DNA of 64,000 bases from Paenibacillus pabuli NBRC 13638 (lineage in GTDB: Bacteria > Bacillota > Bacilli > Paenibacillales > Paenibacillaceae): NCBI RefSeq assembly GCF_001514495.1, contig NZ_BCNM01000001.1, positions 310,001 through 374,000 on the forward strand, read 5' to 3'. Positions 62,657 to 64,000 of this stretch are shown here, one piece after another; positions within the stretch are counted from its first letter, which is position 1; every line of letters begins with the position of its first letter. The notes under the pieces were generated by a model. That model was given only the letters and a program-made list of their open reading frames with translations, made no database searches and was not told the DNA's origin. A program made the translations under genes and the position numbers.

Positions 62657-64000
62657 TTAAATAAAAGTAAGAGTTTTTCCCAGTGAAATCAAGTGATTTT
62701 GATCGGCCCATAAGATGAAATATGAATACGCATTTCCTTGAATCACAACAGGAGCAGGATATTTTACAATAAGTGCCGCCTGATTTCTCATTTCCACAGG
62801 TTGGTCTTCCGAAGGAAATATGAAACAGGCTTCTTGTGCTTGAACTAAAGCAGGGAAAATTCGGGGGGTGGTCCCATAGGGCTTCAAAATATGAAAGGCT
62901 TCCGCTCTGCATATCTCGTGAATTCCCTCCTCAGAGGAGATCGCGGATATCTGAAAAAATCCGTCCGCTCCTTCGAAACGTTCTTCGGTAACTTTATGCC
63001 AGCTTCGAGGGTAATGGAAAGATACCTTATATACCTGATTGAGATATATTCCATACGGATGGGCATCATGCACTCGTGGGGACCAACTTAGAGCTGTAAT
63101 CCACCTTGCTTCAACAATTTTGATCGGATTATTAGGGTTCCTTATATCAATAATCCAAATTTCAGTTGCTTGTTCTTGATTATTGCACCCTGATAAGTAA
63201 GCGATTCGGTTCCCATCCGGCGACCAACTTAAAGGGGTAGAGAAGCAGGTGGAGACCGCCCATGTTTTTGGTTGCCCTCCAACTCGGCTGTCGGTCTGGA
63301 TTAAAGAAACATATTGATTATCCACGATGTCGGTGGCACTGTATGCAATGATCGAAGAGTCCGGGGACCATTCGGGGAAATAGTTTTTCGCCTGAGGTCC
63401 ACCTTTAAGTTGGTAGCTTGCTCCTGTTGTCAGGTTCACCGTTGTAATCAAGGAAATGCTGGCTCCCGGGGATGTATATAGGGCAAACTCTCCGTTAGGT
63501 GATATTCTGACATTGTGGAGAGGCCCCTCAGTATTTTGAGTTAATTGCTGTTTGTTCATGCCATCTCGGTTGATTTTATATAGTTGGGTATTGCCTGCTT
63601 CATCCGGAGCTGCAAACAGGAGAGCCTCTCCTGAAGGAAACCACTGGACATCGGTGGCTCCTTGTTGAACGATTGAACCGCTGGCATGGGAGTTGATATT
63701 GTAGATCACAATTCGTCCGTTTTTTACATAACTCAAGTATAGACTATCCGGCGACCAGCTCAGTAAAGTATAAGGGTCAATTTGATCAATTTGTGCCCAT
63801 GCACTGCTGTTTAGATTGAATACGTACACGATATTTTTCTTGCCGATAAAGGCGATGTTCCGGACATCTGGCGACCAATAGGGAATTGAAAATTCCTCAC
63901 CAAGATCTTGAGTTAACTTAATAGTCTGACCTGTTAAAGGTTGATAGAGCCAAATGTCGTACGAACCACCCCCAATATTTGAAGTAAAAAGGATCGCTTC
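62657..64000 (-). CDS. TolB-like beta-propeller protein, 5' end outside window
   Basis: The frame is open to the window edge, so the N-terminus is missing; 447 residues are visible. At least five repeats of the TolB/DPP-type blade are present, each with a WSPD box (PYWSPDVRNIAFIG, LSWSPDSLYLSYV, PEWSPDSSIIAYSA, LSWSPDGNRIAYLS). The last ~130 residues form a separate domain (VYKVSFHYPRSWHKV to AYSYFILWADQNHL) resembling PsbP-like or lipoprotein domains. Probably exported and binding a protein or ligand; exact role unknown. It converges with the terminators at 62.4-62.6 kb. Confidence 0.85.
   Translation of the reverse strand, partial: EAILFTSNIGGGSYDIWLYQPLTGQTIKLTQDLGEEFSIPYWSPDVRNIAFIGKKNIVYVFNLNSSAWAQIDQIDPYTLLSWSPDSLYLSYVKNGRIVIYNINSHASGSIVQQGATDVQWFPSGEALLFAAPDEAGNTQLYKINRDGMNKQQLTQNTEGPLHNVRISPNGEFALYTSPGASISLITTVNLTTGASYQLKGGPQAKNYFPEWSPDSSIIAYSATDIVDNQYVSLIQTDSRVGGQPKTWAVSTCFSTPLSWSPDGNRIAYLSGCNNQEQATEIWIIDIRNPNNPIKIVEARWITALSWSPRVHDAHPYGIYLNQVYKVSFHYPRSWHKVTEERFEGADGFFQISAISSEEGIHEICRAEAFHILKPYGTTPRIFPALVQAQEACFIFPSEDQPVEMRNQAALIVKYPAPVVIQGNAYSYFILWADQNHLISLGKTLTFI

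Overview
The window looks like a chromosomal segment of a Paenibacillus-type Firmicute. The gene inventory supports this: YesM/YesN two-component systems next to sugar ABC transporters that have no ATPase of their own, a sporulenol-type terpene cyclase, a YjcZ-type spore peptide, and many secreted or intracellular glycoside hydrolases. Ribosome-binding sites are strong AGGAGG types and the GC content is moderate. I see no rRNA, tRNA, CRISPR array, prophage or intact insertion sequence. It reads as an accessory, carbohydrate-oriented region with several decayed genes.

Layout. 1-7 kb: the end of a sensor kinase gene, two tandem membrane-anchored alpha/beta hydrolases behind duplicated direct-repeat promoters, a PAF-acetylhydrolase-like hydrolase and a secreted class C beta-lactamase-family protein. 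7-11 kb: an exporter operon under a double GTATAC palindrome, then MarR plus a threonine aldolase-like enzyme. 11-16 kb: a glycosidase divergent from an AraC regulator, a Bcr/CflA efflux pump and a tiny YjcZ gene. 16-25 kb: a YesM/YesN two-component system, a membrane-anchored solute-binding-like protein, then a lipoprotein and two permeases. 25-27 kb: LysR divergent from a YeiH-type putative sulfate exporter.

27-36 kb: a relic of an ABC permease, a GH87 alpha-1,3-glucanase, a squalene-hopene/sporulenol-type cyclase, a GH30 glucanase with an elaborate 5' leader, and a truncated lamin-tail-domain gene abutting OsmC. 36-42 kb: AraC, an NmrA-like protein, an aldo/keto reductase broken by two compensating frameshifts, an intact aldo/keto reductase, a guanidine-I riboswitch in front of a pair of SMR exporters, and a YczE-type membrane protein. 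42-50 kb: DEAD-box helicase, a Fur-box-controlled heme monooxygenase-like gene, TetR/MFS, GNAT, a TetR/P450 pair with a long perfect inverted repeat and an isochorismatase remnant, a small membrane protein and an ArsR-like regulator. 50-58 kb: a complete-looking sugar utilisation operon (lipoprotein, two permeases, two GH2 glycosidases, an aldose epimerase). 58-64 kb: a methyltransferase with an FAD reductase, a PLP aminotransferase, and the C-terminal part of a TolB-like propeller protein.

How the genes work together. The GH87 and GH30 enzymes could jointly attack fungal-type cell wall glucans (alpha-1,3 and probably beta-1,6). The 50-58 kb operon would import an oligosaccharide, cleave it with two GH2 enzymes and mutarotate the released sugar; a CcpA-type cre overlaps its promoter. 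Both ABC systems lack an ATPase and would need a shared MsmX/MsmK-type ATPase encoded elsewhere. Regulation is unusually readable from the DNA: repeat or palindrome operators sit at many of the promoters, and one metabolite riboswitch is plain.
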